Both the position numbers and the translations under genes were made by a program. A model generated the notes under the pieces. It saw only the letters and a list, made by a program, of their open reading frames with translations. It was not told the DNA's origin and did not search any database. DNA of 64,000 nt. It comes from Rhizobium mongolense USDA 1844 (GTDB lineage Bacteria; Pseudomonadota; Alphaproteobacteria; Rhizobiales; Rhizobiaceae). This document shows, one piece after another, positions 43,921 through 53,359 of this stretch (the stretch's first letter is position 1; the number at the start of each line of letters is the position of its first letter). The stretch is taken from NCBI RefSeq assembly GCF_000419765.1, contig NZ_ATTQ01000008.1, positions 62,001 through 126,000 on the forward strand, in the 5' to 3' direction.

Positions 43921-44904
43921 ATGGCACTTTTCAATATGACCCGCCGCATGGCACTCGGCCTCGGCATGCTTGCGGCCTTGGGCGCCGGAGCCGCGCATGC
44001 CGAAGGGTTTCCGGAGCGCGCGGTTACGCTGGTCGTTCCATTTGCCGCCGGCGGGTCGACCGATGTCGTGGCGCGCATCATCGCCGAGAAGATGTCGGAA
44101 GACCTTGGTCAGCAGGTGATCGTCCAGAACGTCGCCGGTGCGGGCGGCAATCTCGGTGCGGGCAATGTGGCTCGCGCTGAACCGGACGGCTACACCATCC
44201 TGATGGGAACGGTCGCGACGCACGCGCTGAACCCGCTAATCCTTAAATCCACGCCTTACGATCCGGAAAAGGATTTCGCGCCGGTTTCACTGCTCGTCAT
44301 CGTGCCCAACGTGCTCGTCGTCAATCCGGAGCTGCCTGCAAAGAACGTACAGGAACTGATCGCGCTGCTGAAGGCCGAGCCGGACAAATGGAGCTATGCT
44401 TCCTCCGGCAACGGCACGCCGCTTCATCTTTCCGGCGAATTGTTCAATTCGATGGCCGGCGTCAAGATGCAGCACATCCCCTACAAGGGTGCGGGCCCGG
44501 CGCTGACCGATCTGCTGGGCAATCAGGTATCGATCATGTTCGACAACCTGCCGTCGTCGTCCAGCCACATCAAATCCGGCAAGCTGCGGGCGCTGGCGGT
44601 CACTACGGCGAAACGTGCTCCATCCTTCCCGGATATTCCGACCATCGCTGAGTCCGGCGTTCCTGGTTACGAGACCTATACCTGGAACGCGCTCTTCGCG
44701 CCGGCGAATACACCCGCGGATGTTGTGGCAAAGCTCAACGCGTCCGCCAACAAGGCCCTGAAGGACCCGGCCGTTGCCGAGCGCATGAAAGACTTCAGCG
44801 CCACGATCGTCGGCTCCACGCCGGAGGAACTTGGCGCACATGTGAAGGCCGAACTGGCCAAGTGGGGACCCATCGTCAAGGGTGCGAATATCCAGATGGA
44901 ATAG
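43921..44904 (+). CDS. Tripartite tricarboxylate transporter (TctC/Bug) substrate-binding protein
   Basis: A 327-residue periplasmic solute receptor of the Bug/TctC family with a signal peptide at residues 1-27 (ending GAAHA-EG). Family blocks are TLVVPFAAGGSTDVVARI, ENVAGAGGNLG-like QNVAGAGGN, and HIPYKGAGPALTDLLG. Bug proteins bind carboxylates or amides. No TctA/TctB membrane genes are adjacent, so it is an orphan. GGGAGGAG lies upstream of the ATG. Confidence 0.93.
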   Translation: MALFNMTRRMALGLGMLAALGAGAAHAEGFPERAVTLVVPFAAGGSTDVVARIIAEKMSEDLGQQVIVQNVAGAGGNLGAGNVARAEPDGYTILMGTVATHALNPLILKSTPYDPEKDFAPVSLLVIVPNVLVVNPELPAKNVQELIALLKAEPDKWSYASSGNGTPLHLSGELFNSMAGVKMQHIPYKGAGPALTDLLGNQVSIMFDNLPSSSSHIKSGKLRALAVTTAKRAPSFPDIPTIAESGVPGYETYTWNALFAPANTPADVVAKLNASANKALKDPAVAERMKDFSATIVGSTPEELGAHVKAELAKWGPIVKGANIQME

Positions 44905-44970
44905 ACTCAACTTTTGCACTAGGTTGTCTCCCGTTACCGAGGCAACTTCCTGATAATTGGGAGATAATCG

Positions 44971-45159
44971 ATGTATAAGTTTGAAGTGTACAAGGATAAG
45001 GCTGGCGAATTCCGTTTCCGCTTCAAGGCTTCGAACGGCGAATCCATGTTCAGCTCGGAGGGCTACAAGGCCAAGGCGTCCGCGCTGAGCGCCATTGAAT
45101 CCATCAAGAAGAATGCGCCCGACGCAACGGTCGACGACCAGACCAAGGCAACGGCTTAA
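44971..45159 (+). CDS. DUF1508 (YegP-like) protein
   Basis: A 62-residue single-repeat YegP/DUF1508 protein (YKFEVYKDKAGEFRFRFKAS, EGYKAKASALSAIESIKKN). E. coli YegP has two repeats, so this is the one-repeat form common in rhizobia. Function unknown, often stress-linked. GGGAGA precedes the ATG. Sixty-six bp from the Bug gene. Confidence 0.9.
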   Translation: MYKFEVYKDKAGEFRFRFKASNGESMFSSEGYKAKASALSAIESIKKNAPDATVDDQTKATA

Positions 45160-45189
45160 CCAGACTGGCGGCGCTTCAAAGGCGCCGCC

Positions 45190-46827
45190 TCATACGGCTC
45201 TTCCCGCCACCCGGCCCGAAAAGATGCAACCGCCGAGAAAGGTTCCTTCAAGGGCTTTGTAGCCGTGCATGCCGCCTCCGCCGAAACCGGCGACCTCACC
45301 GGCGGCATAGAGACCCGGCACCGCATCACCATTGATACTGATCACCCGCGCCGAAAGATCCGTTTGCAGACCGCCCAGCGACTTTCGCGTCAGGATATGC
45401 AGCCGCACGGCGATCAACGGCCCCGCCTTGGTATCCAGCAGCCGGTGCGGCTTTGCCGTGCGCAACAACTTGTCGCCAATATAATTTCGGGTGCCGCGAA
45501 TGGCAGTTACCTGTGCATCCTTGGAATAGGCATTGTCGATTTCCCGGTCGCGCGCCTCGATCTGCCCACGCAGATGCGCAATGTCGAGCCGGTTTTCTCC
45601 AGTCAGCGCATTCATGCCTTCGACCAGTTCTTCGAGCGTCTTGCGGACGATGAAATCTTCGCCCTTCTCCATGAAGGCCTGCACCGGCCCGGGCGGGTTC
45701 TTGCCGAGCCGTTTCAAAAGCAACGGAATATCCTTACCGGTGATGTCAGGGTTCTGCTCCGAACCCGAAAGCGCGAACTCCTTCTTGATGATCGCCTTGG
45801 TGAGAATGAACCAGCTATAATCATGTCCGCTGACGAGGATCGCCTTCAAGCTGGCAAGCGTGTCAAAGCCTGGCATCGCCGGCGGAGCAAAACGGCTGCC
45901 GTCGGCATCGCACCAGAAGGACGACGGACCGGGAAGGATGCGGATGCCGTGGTTCGCCCAGATCGGATCCCAGTTCCTCAGGCCTTCCGTATAGTGCCAC
46001 ATGCGGTCGCTGTTGATGATGCTCGCGCCGGCACGCTCGCCGATCGCCAACATGCGGCCGTCGACATGGGCGGGAACGCCCGCAACCATCGACGCAGGCG
46101 CAGGACCAAGACGCTCTGCCGGCCAGTTCCGGCGCACCAGATCGTGGTTGCCGCCGATGCCGCCGGAAGTGACGATGACGGCGCCCGCGCGGAATTCGAA
46201 TGTTCCGGCAGCCATGCGAACCGTTGCCTTGCCACGCGGCGCGGCATCGGGCTCGAGGATCGTCCCCTGCACGCCGCAGACGGCGCCATTTTCGACCATG
46301 AGCTCGTCCACGCAGTGGCGAAAGGCAAATGTGACGCGGCCTCTCGCCCCTGCCTCCCGAACGCGCCGGATAAATGGTGCAAGCACGGCGGGCCCCGTGC
46401 CCCAGGTCAGATGGAAGCGCGGCACGGAATTGCCGTGACCATGCGCCATCCCGCCGCCACGCTCCGCCCAACCGACGACCGGAAACCAGCGCATGCCCTG
46501 TTGATGCAGAAAGGAGCGTTTCTCGCCCGCCGCAAAATCGAGATAGGCATCCGCCCAAAGCCGCGGCCAGTAATCCTCGGGCCGGTCGAAGCCAGCCGAA
46601 CCCGCCCAATCCTGCCTGGCAAGATCGAGGCTGTCGCGAATGCCGAGGCGGCGCTGCTCGGGACTATCAACGAAAAAAAGGCCGCCCAACGACCAGAAGG
46701 CCTGCCCGCCGAGGCTCTGTTCGCCCTCCTGGTCGAGAATGCAGACCTTGCGTCCCCGATCTGCCGCTTCCGCCGCGGCCACAAGCCCGGCAAGACCCGC
46801 ACCCACGACCAGCACGTCATATTCCAT
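45190..46827 (-). CDS. FAD-binding dehydrogenase (3-ketosteroid dehydrogenase-like)
   Basis: A 545-residue flavoprotein of the succinate dehydrogenase/fumarate reductase flavin group. The dinucleotide motif GAGLAGLVAA is at residues 9-18, followed by GGQAFWSLGG, the internal AVIVTSGGIGGNHDLV and the C-terminal FAD-binding GLYAAGEVAGFGGGGMHG. Such proteins are often called 3-oxosteroid-1-dehydrogenase-like, but a steroid substrate is not implied. It converges with the YegP gene, and a G/C-rich hairpin (GGCGGCGC...GCGCCGCC, 45167-45189) lies between. Confidence 0.9.
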   Translation of the reverse strand: MEYDVLVVGAGLAGLVAAAEAADRGRKVCILDQEGEQSLGGQAFWSLGGLFFVDSPEQRRLGIRDSLDLARQDWAGSAGFDRPEDYWPRLWADAYLDFAAGEKRSFLHQQGMRWFPVVGWAERGGGMAHGHGNSVPRFHLTWGTGPAVLAPFIRRVREAGARGRVTFAFRHCVDELMVENGAVCGVQGTILEPDAAPRGKATVRMAAGTFEFRAGAVIVTSGGIGGNHDLVRRNWPAERLGPAPASMVAGVPAHVDGRMLAIGERAGASIINSDRMWHYTEGLRNWDPIWANHGIRILPGPSSFWCDADGSRFAPPAMPGFDTLASLKAILVSGHDYSWFILTKAIIKKEFALSGSEQNPDITGKDIPLLLKRLGKNPPGPVQAFMEKGEDFIVRKTLEELVEGMNALTGENRLDIAHLRGQIEARDREIDNAYSKDAQVTAIRGTRNYIGDKLLRTAKPHRLLDTKAGPLIAVRLHILTRKSLGGLQTDLSARVISINGDAVPGLYAAGEVAGFGGGGMHGYKALEGTFLGGCIFSGRVAGRAV

Positions 46828-47000
46828 CCCGAACGCCTCCCCGCATCGATCGGCATGAAATTACGCACACGTAAACGTCAATGCAACCACAGGACTTCCC
46901 ATCGCGAATTTTTCGTTGATGATTTCGAATGGATGGCAGAACCCTTGGTGGGGCCGCCCGCCCCTTGCGGCTGGAAAAGGCAGGCGTGCCCTACCAGCGA

Positions 47001-48032
47001 CTATTTCTCGGTCAGCTTGAGCTCGATGCGGCGGTTGGTGGCGCGGGCTTCTGGGGTATCGCCGGGCGTGATCGGCTGGAATTCACCAAAACCTGCCGCA
47101 ACGAGGCGGTCGGAAGGCACGCCCTGCGAAATCAGGTATTTGACGACGGAGATGGCACGCGCCGAGGAAAGCTCCCAGTTGTCGCGAAAGCGGCCGGCCC
47201 CGGAAAGCGCCACATTGTCGGTATGGCCGTCGACCCGGAGCACCCAGTTGATTTCCGGCGGTATTTCCCTGGAAAGATCAAGCAGCGCAGTGGCAAGTTT
47301 CGTCATCTCCGTCGTGCCTTCAGGATTGAGATCGGAACTGCCGGAAGGGAACAGAACCTCTGACTGGAAGACGAAACGGTCGCCGACGATGCGGATGTTT
47401 TCGCGGTCGGACAGGATCTCGCGCAGGCGGCCGAAGAAGTCGGAGCGGTAGCGATTGAGTTCCTGAACCCGCTGTGCCAGCGCGACATTCAGCCGCCGGC
47501 CCAGATCGGCGATCTTCGCCTGCGAACTCTGGTCCTTCTGCTCCGATGCCTGAAGCGCCGCCTCGACGGCTGCGATCTGGCTGCGCAGGGCCGCAATCTG
47601 CTGGTTGAGAATTTCGACCTGGCTGAGCGCCCGGTCGCTTAACTGCTTCTGTTCGTCGAGTTCCTTTGTCAGGCCGCCGATGCGCTGTTGTGCCGCATCC
47701 TTTCCGCCGGAACCGGCATCGAGCAATGCCTGCAGCCGCGAGCGGTCACCTTCAGCGGTCGCGAGAGATGCCTGCAGATTGGCAACGGAATCCTCGAGAT
47801 CCTGCTTGCTGCCCTTCTCCAGCGCGAGCAGCTGCGTCAGTTCGTTAATCTGGCTGTTGAGGCGGGTCAGCACTTCGTCGCGACCGGAAATCTCGCGGCT
47901 TAGAATGAACTGGCCGACGACGAAAACCGTCAGCAGGAACATGATGGCGATCAGCAGCGTCGACAGTGCGTCGACGAAACCCGGCCAGTAGTTCATTTCG
48001 CCGTGGCGGCGGCGGTTTCGGGCGAGCGCCAT
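47001..48032 (-). CDS. MotB/OmpA-like peptidoglycan-binding protein
   Basis: A 343-residue inner-membrane protein. One N-terminal TM (ALSTLLIAIMFLLTVFVVGQF, residues 22-42) is followed by a long coiled coil to about residue 195, then an OmpA-like peptidoglycan-binding domain (WVLRVDGHTDNVALSG, NWELSSARAISV). The invariant MotB plug Asp can be sought in FVDALSTLL near residue 20. It pairs with the MotA-like gene 3 bp upstream. No flagellar genes are nearby, so this is probably a non-flagellar proton-driven complex. Confidence 0.88.
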   Translation of the reverse strand: MALARNRRRHGEMNYWPGFVDALSTLLIAIMFLLTVFVVGQFILSREISGRDEVLTRLNSQINELTQLLALEKGSKQDLEDSVANLQASLATAEGDRSRLQALLDAGSGGKDAAQQRIGGLTKELDEQKQLSDRALSQVEILNQQIAALRSQIAAVEAALQASEQKDQSSQAKIADLGRRLNVALAQRVQELNRYRSDFFGRLREILSDRENIRIVGDRFVFQSEVLFPSGSSDLNPEGTTEMTKLATALLDLSREIPPEINWVLRVDGHTDNVALSGAGRFRDNWELSSARAISVVKYLISQGVPSDRLVAAGFGEFQPITPGDTPEARATNRRIELKLTEK

Positions 48033-48035
48033 GGC

Positions 48036-49130
48036 TTACTTGCCCTCGGTCTTTTCGGTCTGGCTGACGCGGTGGCTTCTCTCGGCGCCACTCTGCTTTT
48101 CCTGCGTGCCGATGCGTTCGGCCAGCCGATCGAGCGTGCGACGCATGGCCTTTGCCTCGTCCTGCTGCGCTTCGATCCAGTCGCGCAGCATCTGCTGTTC
48201 GTTGCGCATGTTCTTGACCAGACCCTGAATGCCTTCGGCAAGGCTCGCCATCGCGGCAACCGAGCGCTGGCTGCCGGCTCCACCTTCTTCGGCAACCTTC
48301 TTTAGATAGTCCGACATCGCGCGAAGGTCCTCGGAAGACGTACCCGAGTCGAGCGCTGGAACGGCAATATCCGACCCGACGTCGGTCACCGAGGAAAGCC
48401 AGTTTTCGAGTTCCGTGTAGAAGCGAGTCTGCGCCCGGCCGGCCTGAAGATCGAGGAAGCCGAGAATGAGCGACCCGGAAAGGCCGAGCAGCGAAGACGA
48501 GAAGGCTTGTCCCATACCGGAAAGCGGCAAGGACAGACCTTCTTTGAGCGTGGTCAGCACGTCGCCGGTGCCGTTCGAGCCTGCATCCAGCGACTGAATG
48601 ACGCCGCTGATAGAGCCGATCGTGCCGATGAGACCCCAGAAGGTACCGAGAAGACCGAGGAAGACGAGAAGGCCGATGAGGTAACGCGACGTATCACGCG
48701 ATTCATCGAGGCGGGTGGCGATCGAATCCAGAATAGAGCGTAGCGCGGTGGTCGAAAGCGTCGCCGTTGACTTACGGTTACCGATCAGCGCCCGCATGGG
48801 GGCAAGCAGTCTCGGATTACGGTTTACCTTGTCCGCACTGCCGGCTGCGCGAAAGGAATTGAACCAGCGCACTTCCGGACGAAGCGACAGCACATGGCTG
48901 AAGACCAGGATGATGCCGACCGCAAGCACGCCGACGATGAGGCCGTTGAGGCCCGGATTGTGCATGAACGCTGTCTGCGTCTGCCGGAAAAGGATGGCGG
49001 CGATGAAGCCGACGATGACCAGGAACAGGAGCATCGTCCAGAGGAACGGCATCGGGCTGGAGAGTTTATAGACATAGTTGCTGCTCGGTTTTTCGGTCGA
49101 GCCGAATTCCGCCGCATTCACATTTTCCAT
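48036..49130 (-). CDS. MotA/TolQ/ExbB-like proton channel protein
   Basis: A 364-residue inner-membrane protein. Hydrophobic segments are at about residues 32-48, 65-80, 148-170 and 203-225. LLGTFWGLIGTIGSISGVI and GMGQAFSSSLLGLSGSLI match the conserved TM3/TM4 of MotA/TolQ/ExbB channels. A charged coiled tail follows. Encoded directly upstream of the OmpA-like partner, the two form an operon like MotAB or a ZorAB-style motor without other system genes. Function not established. Confidence 0.86.
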   Translation of the reverse strand: MENVNAAEFGSTEKPSSNYVYKLSSPMPFLWTMLLFLVIVGFIAAILFRQTQTAFMHNPGLNGLIVGVLAVGIILVFSHVLSLRPEVRWFNSFRAAGSADKVNRNPRLLAPMRALIGNRKSTATLSTTALRSILDSIATRLDESRDTSRYLIGLLVFLGLLGTFWGLIGTIGSISGVIQSLDAGSNGTGDVLTTLKEGLSLPLSGMGQAFSSSLLGLSGSLILGFLDLQAGRAQTRFYTELENWLSSVTDVGSDIAVPALDSGTSSEDLRAMSDYLKKVAEEGGAGSQRSVAAMASLAEGIQGLVKNMRNEQQMLRDWIEAQQDEAKAMRRTLDRLAERIGTQEKQSGAERSHRVSQTEKTEGK

Positions 49131-49244
49131 GGTTGCGCAGCCCTCCGGATTGCTTGCAGCCGAAGACTAGATCAACATTGTGCCGAATTGAAGTGCGCGG
49201 GCAGAGAAAACCGTGTCTTTACAACAGTCGGTTTCCGACGTGTC

Positions 49245-50045
49245 TCACTTCGCAGGGATGGGGCGCTTGATGGTCTCGATCAGCGCCTTGTGAATATATT
49301 CATTGCCGGCGACGATGGCGCCGCCATCGAGGATATCCGTGCCGCCGTTCCAATCGGTCGCATACCCGCCAGCTTCGCGGATAAGCAGGATGCCGGCTGC
49401 CATGTCCCAGGGCGACAATCCCATTTCCCAAAAGCCGTCGAAGCGGCCAGCTGCAACATAAGCGAGATCGAGCGAGGCAGCGCCCATGCGGCGGATGCCG
49501 GCCACTTCGCCCATCACATGACGAAGCTCGACGAGGAACTTGCCGTGGTTGCCGCGGCCGAGATGCGGCACGCCGCAGCCGATGACGGAATCCGAAAGAA
49601 CGCGGCGCGCACCGACGCGCAGCCGGCGGTCGTTCAAGAAGGCGCCGCCACCGCGCTCGGCAGTATAGAGCTCGTCCATCGCCGGATTGAAGACGACGCC
49701 CGCAACGACTTCGCCATTGCGCTCAAGCGCGATCGACACCGCAAATGTCGGAATCCCGTGTAGGAAGTTGGTCGTGCCATCGAGCGGATCGACGATCCAG
49801 CGGTGGGCACCGTCCGTGCCCTTGATCTCTTCGCTCTCCTCTCCAAGGAACCCATAAGTCGGACGCGCCTTCAGGAGCTCGTCCCTGACGATCTTTTCAG
49901 CTTTCCGGTCAGCATTGGAAACGAAATCGCCAGGCCCCTTCACCGAAACCTGCAGGTTCTGGACTTCCCCGAAATCACGCCCCAGCGACTTTCCTGCCTT
50001 GACGGCAGCCTGAACCATGACATTGAGAAGAGCAGAACGGGCCAT
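49245..50045 (-). CDS. suhB: Inositol-1-monophosphatase family protein (SuhB-like)
   Basis: A 266-residue Mg2+-dependent phosphatase. Metal ligands are E69/E70 in LGEES, D86 and D89 in VDPLDGTTNF, and the later WDMAAGILLIREAGG. It hydrolyses myo-inositol-1-phosphate; in E. coli SuhB also acts on rRNA maturation. Start is an ATG with a good family N-terminus. Monocistronic. Confidence 0.92.
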   Translation of the reverse strand: MARSALLNVMVQAAVKAGKSLGRDFGEVQNLQVSVKGPGDFVSNADRKAEKIVRDELLKARPTYGFLGEESEEIKGTDGAHRWIVDPLDGTTNFLHGIPTFAVSIALERNGEVVAGVVFNPAMDELYTAERGGGAFLNDRRLRVGARRVLSDSVIGCGVPHLGRGNHGKFLVELRHVMGEVAGIRRMGAASLDLAYVAAGRFDGFWEMGLSPWDMAAGILLIREAGGYATDWNGGTDILDGGAIVAGNEYIHKALIETIKRPIPAK

Positions 50046-50242
50046 TGGGGCATTTTCCTTGGAACTGGTACGGGGTGCGCTGTCAGGGCGGGAAAGGTCC
50101 CTGATCGCCGGAAAGGGCAGCGCTCTTAATTAGATGGCGGCCTCAAGACCACAAAATCAGGCAAATTTCAAGGGGAGAGCGTTGCAGAGGCTGAAAGAGG
50201 TCGCCGGCACCGAAGGCGTGGCCGACGCCCTGTTTGTGAACC

Positions 50243-51322
50243 TCAGGGCAGGCGGCGGAACTTGTTGGCGCGGTCGATCGCCTGCTTTTGCTGAGCGTCC
50301 TCGATACCGAGATAGAAATCCTCAAGCTCCGGATCGGACAACCCTGCCCGGCGGGAGAGCACGTACCATTTCGCCGCTTCGACCGGGTCCGGCTTGGTGC
50401 CGAGCGCACCGATATAAAGATGTGCGAGCTTGTTCTGCGCCGCGACGTTACCGCGATTGGCAGCGAGCTTCATCCACTGAAAGCCCTTCACGAAGTCCCG
50501 CGGTCCGTTTGTGCCATTGACGAGCCAGACGCCGAGATCGAGCTGCGCGGTGTCGTAACCTGCGCGCGCTGCGCGGGCGAGCCATTCGCGCGCCAGCTTC
50601 TTTTTCTGCTTCGGTAGATCGGCAAGCACGGAATAGATTTGCGCCACGGCATATTGGGCATCGGCAATGCCCTGCTGGGCGGACTTCTCATAGTAGGGAA
50701 GCGCGAGCTTCAGTCCTTCGGGGCCGGGATGATCGGTCGTCAGCAACTGCCCCCAATTGAATTGCGCTGAAGAATTGCCGCCGTCGGCCGCCCGGCGCAT
50801 GTAATCGTCCGCCTTCGCCTTATCGCGCGGCACGAGCTCTCCCGCCATCAGGATCAGCGAATATTTGAACATCGCCGCCACATCGCCGCCTTCGGCGGCC
50901 TTGCCGTACCAGAATGCCGCGCTCTTCAGATCGCGGCGAACACCGAGCCCGGCATACTGCATTTCCGCAATGAGCGTCTGCGCTGCCGGATCCCCGAGCT
51001 GCGCGCGCGGCAGCGCCAGCTGCATGGCCGTCAGGTAATAACCACGCTGATAGGCGCCGTAAGCCGTATCGATCGGCCCTTTGTAATCCTTCTCCGGCGG
51101 CAGGTCGGGCAGTTTGGCGCCCATGCGATCCAGCACGCCGAGACCGGTCGAGGGCTGCGCTCCTTCCGACGGCCGGTTGGTCTTGAACGGTTCGGCTTTA
51201 GAACCCAGCGGACGTGTCACGACGTTGTCGACCGTCTGCGCCGAAGCGCCATACGGCAAAACAGCCGCGAAAACGGCGGCAGACAGGAGGGATCGGCGCA
51301 AACTGGCGGAGAGGATCGGCAT
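50243..51322 (-). CDS. Exported Sel1-repeat protein
   Basis: A 359-residue protein with a signal peptide at residues 1-28 (AAVFAAVLPYGASA-QT) and at least five Sel1-type TPR repeats (AQTLIAEMQYAGLGVRRD, AAFWYGKAAEGGD, AQFNWGQLLTT, AQYAVAQIYS, AQNKLAHLYIGALG). Sel1 proteins scaffold envelope or signalling complexes; ExoR is a rhizobial example but is a different, shorter protein. The frame opens at 51466; the ATG at 51322 with GGAG nearby starts the signal peptide. It follows the ThiE-like gene with a 10-bp gap. Confidence 0.85.
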   Translation of the reverse strand: MPILSASLRRSLLSAAVFAAVLPYGASAQTVDNVVTRPLGSKAEPFKTNRPSEGAQPSTGLGVLDRMGAKLPDLPPEKDYKGPIDTAYGAYQRGYYLTAMQLALPRAQLGDPAAQTLIAEMQYAGLGVRRDLKSAAFWYGKAAEGGDVAAMFKYSLILMAGELVPRDKAKADDYMRRAADGGNSSAQFNWGQLLTTDHPGPEGLKLALPYYEKSAQQGIADAQYAVAQIYSVLADLPKQKKKLAREWLARAARAGYDTAQLDLGVWLVNGTNGPRDFVKGFQWMKLAANRGNVAAQNKLAHLYIGALGTKPDPVEAAKWYVLSRRAGLSDPELEDFYLGIEDAQQKQAIDRANKFRRLP

Positions 51323-51332
51323 GGCCGCGATA

Positions 51333-51986
51333 TCAATCCCCAAACCGTGGCGCTTTTTCGTCAAGAAGTGCGTTGACCCGAGCGACGACTGACGGGGCCA
51401 GCCCCGGCTCGCCAAACACCGCCAGGCGCAATGCCACGAACTCGGCACCGGTGTCGGCGACGACAAGGGCAGAAGCCGGATCGGTCCCGCCCATGACGAT
51501 GCAGGGAATTTCGATCATCGAGGCCCACCATTCGCCGAGCGCCACGTTCTTCGGATGCGCCTCCGGCTTGATGTCGCCATCCAGTTTGCCGAAGAAAATA
51601 TAGTCCGGCCGCGCCTCGCCGATCTCCAAAGCCGTGTGGCGGTCGGTCGCTTTACCGCCGCCGATGATCAGCTTGCCGGCATGTTTGTCGATCGCCTCGG
51701 CGATTTCGGCGGCTGAACCCGTCAAATGCAAACCGTCTGCCTTCGAGCGTCCGGCGACGCGGCTGTCGCCCGCAATCAGCGCCGCTGCCCCTGCATTCTG
51801 GATGATCGGAACAAGTTTCTCGGCATGTTTTTGAAACGCGCCGGCATCGAGCCCGTATTGCGGCACGATCACCGAGGCAACGTCGCCGCCCTTCAGCGCG
51901 TCGGCGACAATATTTGCCTGCTCGTCGGCATCCGCGATGTCCGGGACGATCAGGACAAGGCGGCAGCGGTTTTCCGGTCCGGTCAT
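51333..51986 (-). CDS. Thiamine-phosphate synthase-like protein
   Basis: A 217-residue TIM-barrel protein resembling thiamine-phosphate synthase (ThiE/TenI superfamily): AALIAGDSRVAGRSKADGLHLTG, the diphosphate-site-like IFFGKLDGD, and CIVMGGTDPASA. The usual HLGQxD and phosphate-loop residues are altered (HLTG, GGTD), so it may be a divergent paralogue. No other thiamine genes are nearby; it is probably co-transcribed with the Sel1 gene. Confidence 0.75.
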   Translation of the reverse strand: MTGPENRCRLVLIVPDIADADEQANIVADALKGGDVASVIVPQYGLDAGAFQKHAEKLVPIIQNAGAAALIAGDSRVAGRSKADGLHLTGSAAEIAEAIDKHAGKLIIGGGKATDRHTALEIGEARPDYIFFGKLDGDIKPEAHPKNVALGEWWASMIEIPCIVMGGTDPASALVVADTGAEFVALRLAVFGEPGLAPSVVARVNALLDEKAPRFGD

Positions 51987-52093
51987 GAACTCTTTCCATT
52001 TTCAGCGGATTTCGCCAGTAGGCGGCAAATCCACACTCGTTTTGTGTGAGTAATTCCGTTAGACGGGGCTGGCAAGGGGAGGACTTGAAAAGC

Positions 52094-52858
52094 ATGCTGC
52101 CGGAACTGTCATTCTTTTATGCCGCGGTGCCGGCCGTGCTGCTCGTCGGCCTCGCCAAGGGCGGCATGGGCGACGCACTGGCCTTGATCGGCGTCCCTAT
52201 TTTAGCCCTGGTTGTCTCGCCTGTCGAAGCAGCCGCCATCCTGCTGCCGATCCTGATCTTCATGGACATGATCTCGCTTGTTGTCTGGCGCAAGCACGGC
52301 GACTGGACGACGCTGAAGATCATGCTGCCGGGTGCCCTCTTCGGCATCGCGGTCGGCTGGGCGACATCCGCACTGGTGCCCGGCAGTGTCCTGCGCGTGG
52401 TCATCGGTGCAGTCACCGTACTCTTCTGCGCCCGCTATTTCTGGAACAATTTCGGCCCCGGCGCAGGAGAGGTCGTCCTGCCGCGCGGCCAGCGTCCCTT
52501 GCTTGCGAGCGCCTGGGGCACGCTTTCCGGCTATGGCAGTTTCGTCGCCCATGCCGGTGGCGCGCCGTTTCAGATCTACGCCCTGCCCTTGAAACTGCCG
52601 CCACGCGAATTCACCGGCACCGGCGTGCGTTTCTTTGCCATCCTGAACGCGGTGAAACTCATTCCTTACTTTGCGCTCGGCCAGCTCGATACCAAGAATC
52701 TCGTGACATCGGCGACATTGCTTCCTTTCGCCCCGTTTGCGACCATTGCTGGCGCCTGGTGCGTGAAGCGCATGAAGCCGGAGATATTCTACCCGTTCAT
52801 GTATGCGATGGCACTGATCGCAGCGCTTCTGATCATTCACGAAGGGCTTGGATTCTAG
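52094..52858 (+). CDS. TauE/SafE family sulfite/anion exporter
   Basis: A 254-residue membrane protein with about eight helices; the start FYAAVPAVLLVGLAKGGMGDAL and the mid-block HAGGAPFQIYALP are TauE/SafE signatures. Members export sulfite or sulfo-organics. GTG at 52046 is in frame, but the ATG at 52094 with GGAGG upstream is preferred. Divergent from the ThiE-like gene. Confidence 0.88.
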   Translation: MLPELSFFYAAVPAVLLVGLAKGGMGDALALIGVPILALVVSPVEAAAILLPILIFMDMISLVVWRKHGDWTTLKIMLPGALFGIAVGWATSALVPGSVLRVVIGAVTVLFCARYFWNNFGPGAGEVVLPRGQRPLLASAWGTLSGYGSFVAHAGGAPFQIYALPLKLPPREFTGTGVRFFAILNAVKLIPYFALGQLDTKNLVTSATLLPFAPFATIAGAWCVKRMKPEIFYPFMYAMALIAALLIIHEGLGF

Positions 52859-52938
52859 GTCCTGACGCCGGCAAGGGCCGCCCGGTTGCGGCGCACAATT
52901 TCCTTGCCCGGAAGCTGCCTTTGACGTAGCTTTTCGCC

Positions 52939-53199
52939 ATGTCGACCACCGACCCTTTCGCCGCGATATCAGATCCGAACCGGCGGTTCCTGCTGGAGCA
53001 GTTGCGGCGCGCGCCACGAACGGTCAACGAGCTCGCCGAAAGCCTGCCGATCAGCCGGCCGGCGGTCTCGCAGCATCTGAAGGCGCTGCTTGACAGCAAC
53101 CTCGTGTCGGTAACCTCCGAAGGCACGAGGCGCATCTATGCGGTCAACAACCGCGGCTTCGACAAACTCAATCTGTGGCTTGATCAATTCTGGGCGTGA
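52939..53199 (+). CDS. Small ArsR-family regulator
   Basis: An 86-residue winged-helix protein (DPNRRFLLEQLRRAPRTVNELAES, then ISRPAVSQHLKALLDSNLVSV). It lacks metal-binding cysteines, fitting the non-metal ArsR group. It lies 80 bp after tauE and is followed by a strong terminator; it has no SRPBCC partner here. Confidence 0.9.
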   Translation: MSTTDPFAAISDPNRRFLLEQLRRAPRTVNELAESLPISRPAVSQHLKALLDSNLVSVTSEGTRRIYAVNNRGFDKLNLWLDQFWA

Positions 53200-53218
53200 A
53201 GCCTTCGTCCAAAAGAAA

Positions 53219-53267
53219 TGCGCCAGCCCAACTCCGCACTGTTTGGGACTGGCGCATGATTTTTCTC
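53219..53267 (+). terminator. Strong terminator of the ArsR gene
   Basis: TGCGCCAG-CCCAA ... TTGGG-A-CTGGCGCA forms a 13-pair stem with one bulged A, followed by TGATTTTTC. Confidence 0.85.
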
Positions 53268-53359
53268 AAAAATCGCCGGTTATAACTAACCCATTTGAAA
53301 GATTGGATTTTATCCTCTTTATGCTGCAGGATCAGCACGCCGGCAATCGGCATTATCGC

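Noticed and set aside
45265..47451. A 728-codon open frame opposite the FAD dehydrogenase and MotB-like genes
   Set aside because: Crosses two well-supported genes and has no recognisable domain; a GC-rich shadow.
47001..49130. Calling the MotAB-like pair a Zorya anti-phage system
   Set aside because: No ZorC, ZorD or ZorE-type gene is adjacent; only the motor-like pair is present.
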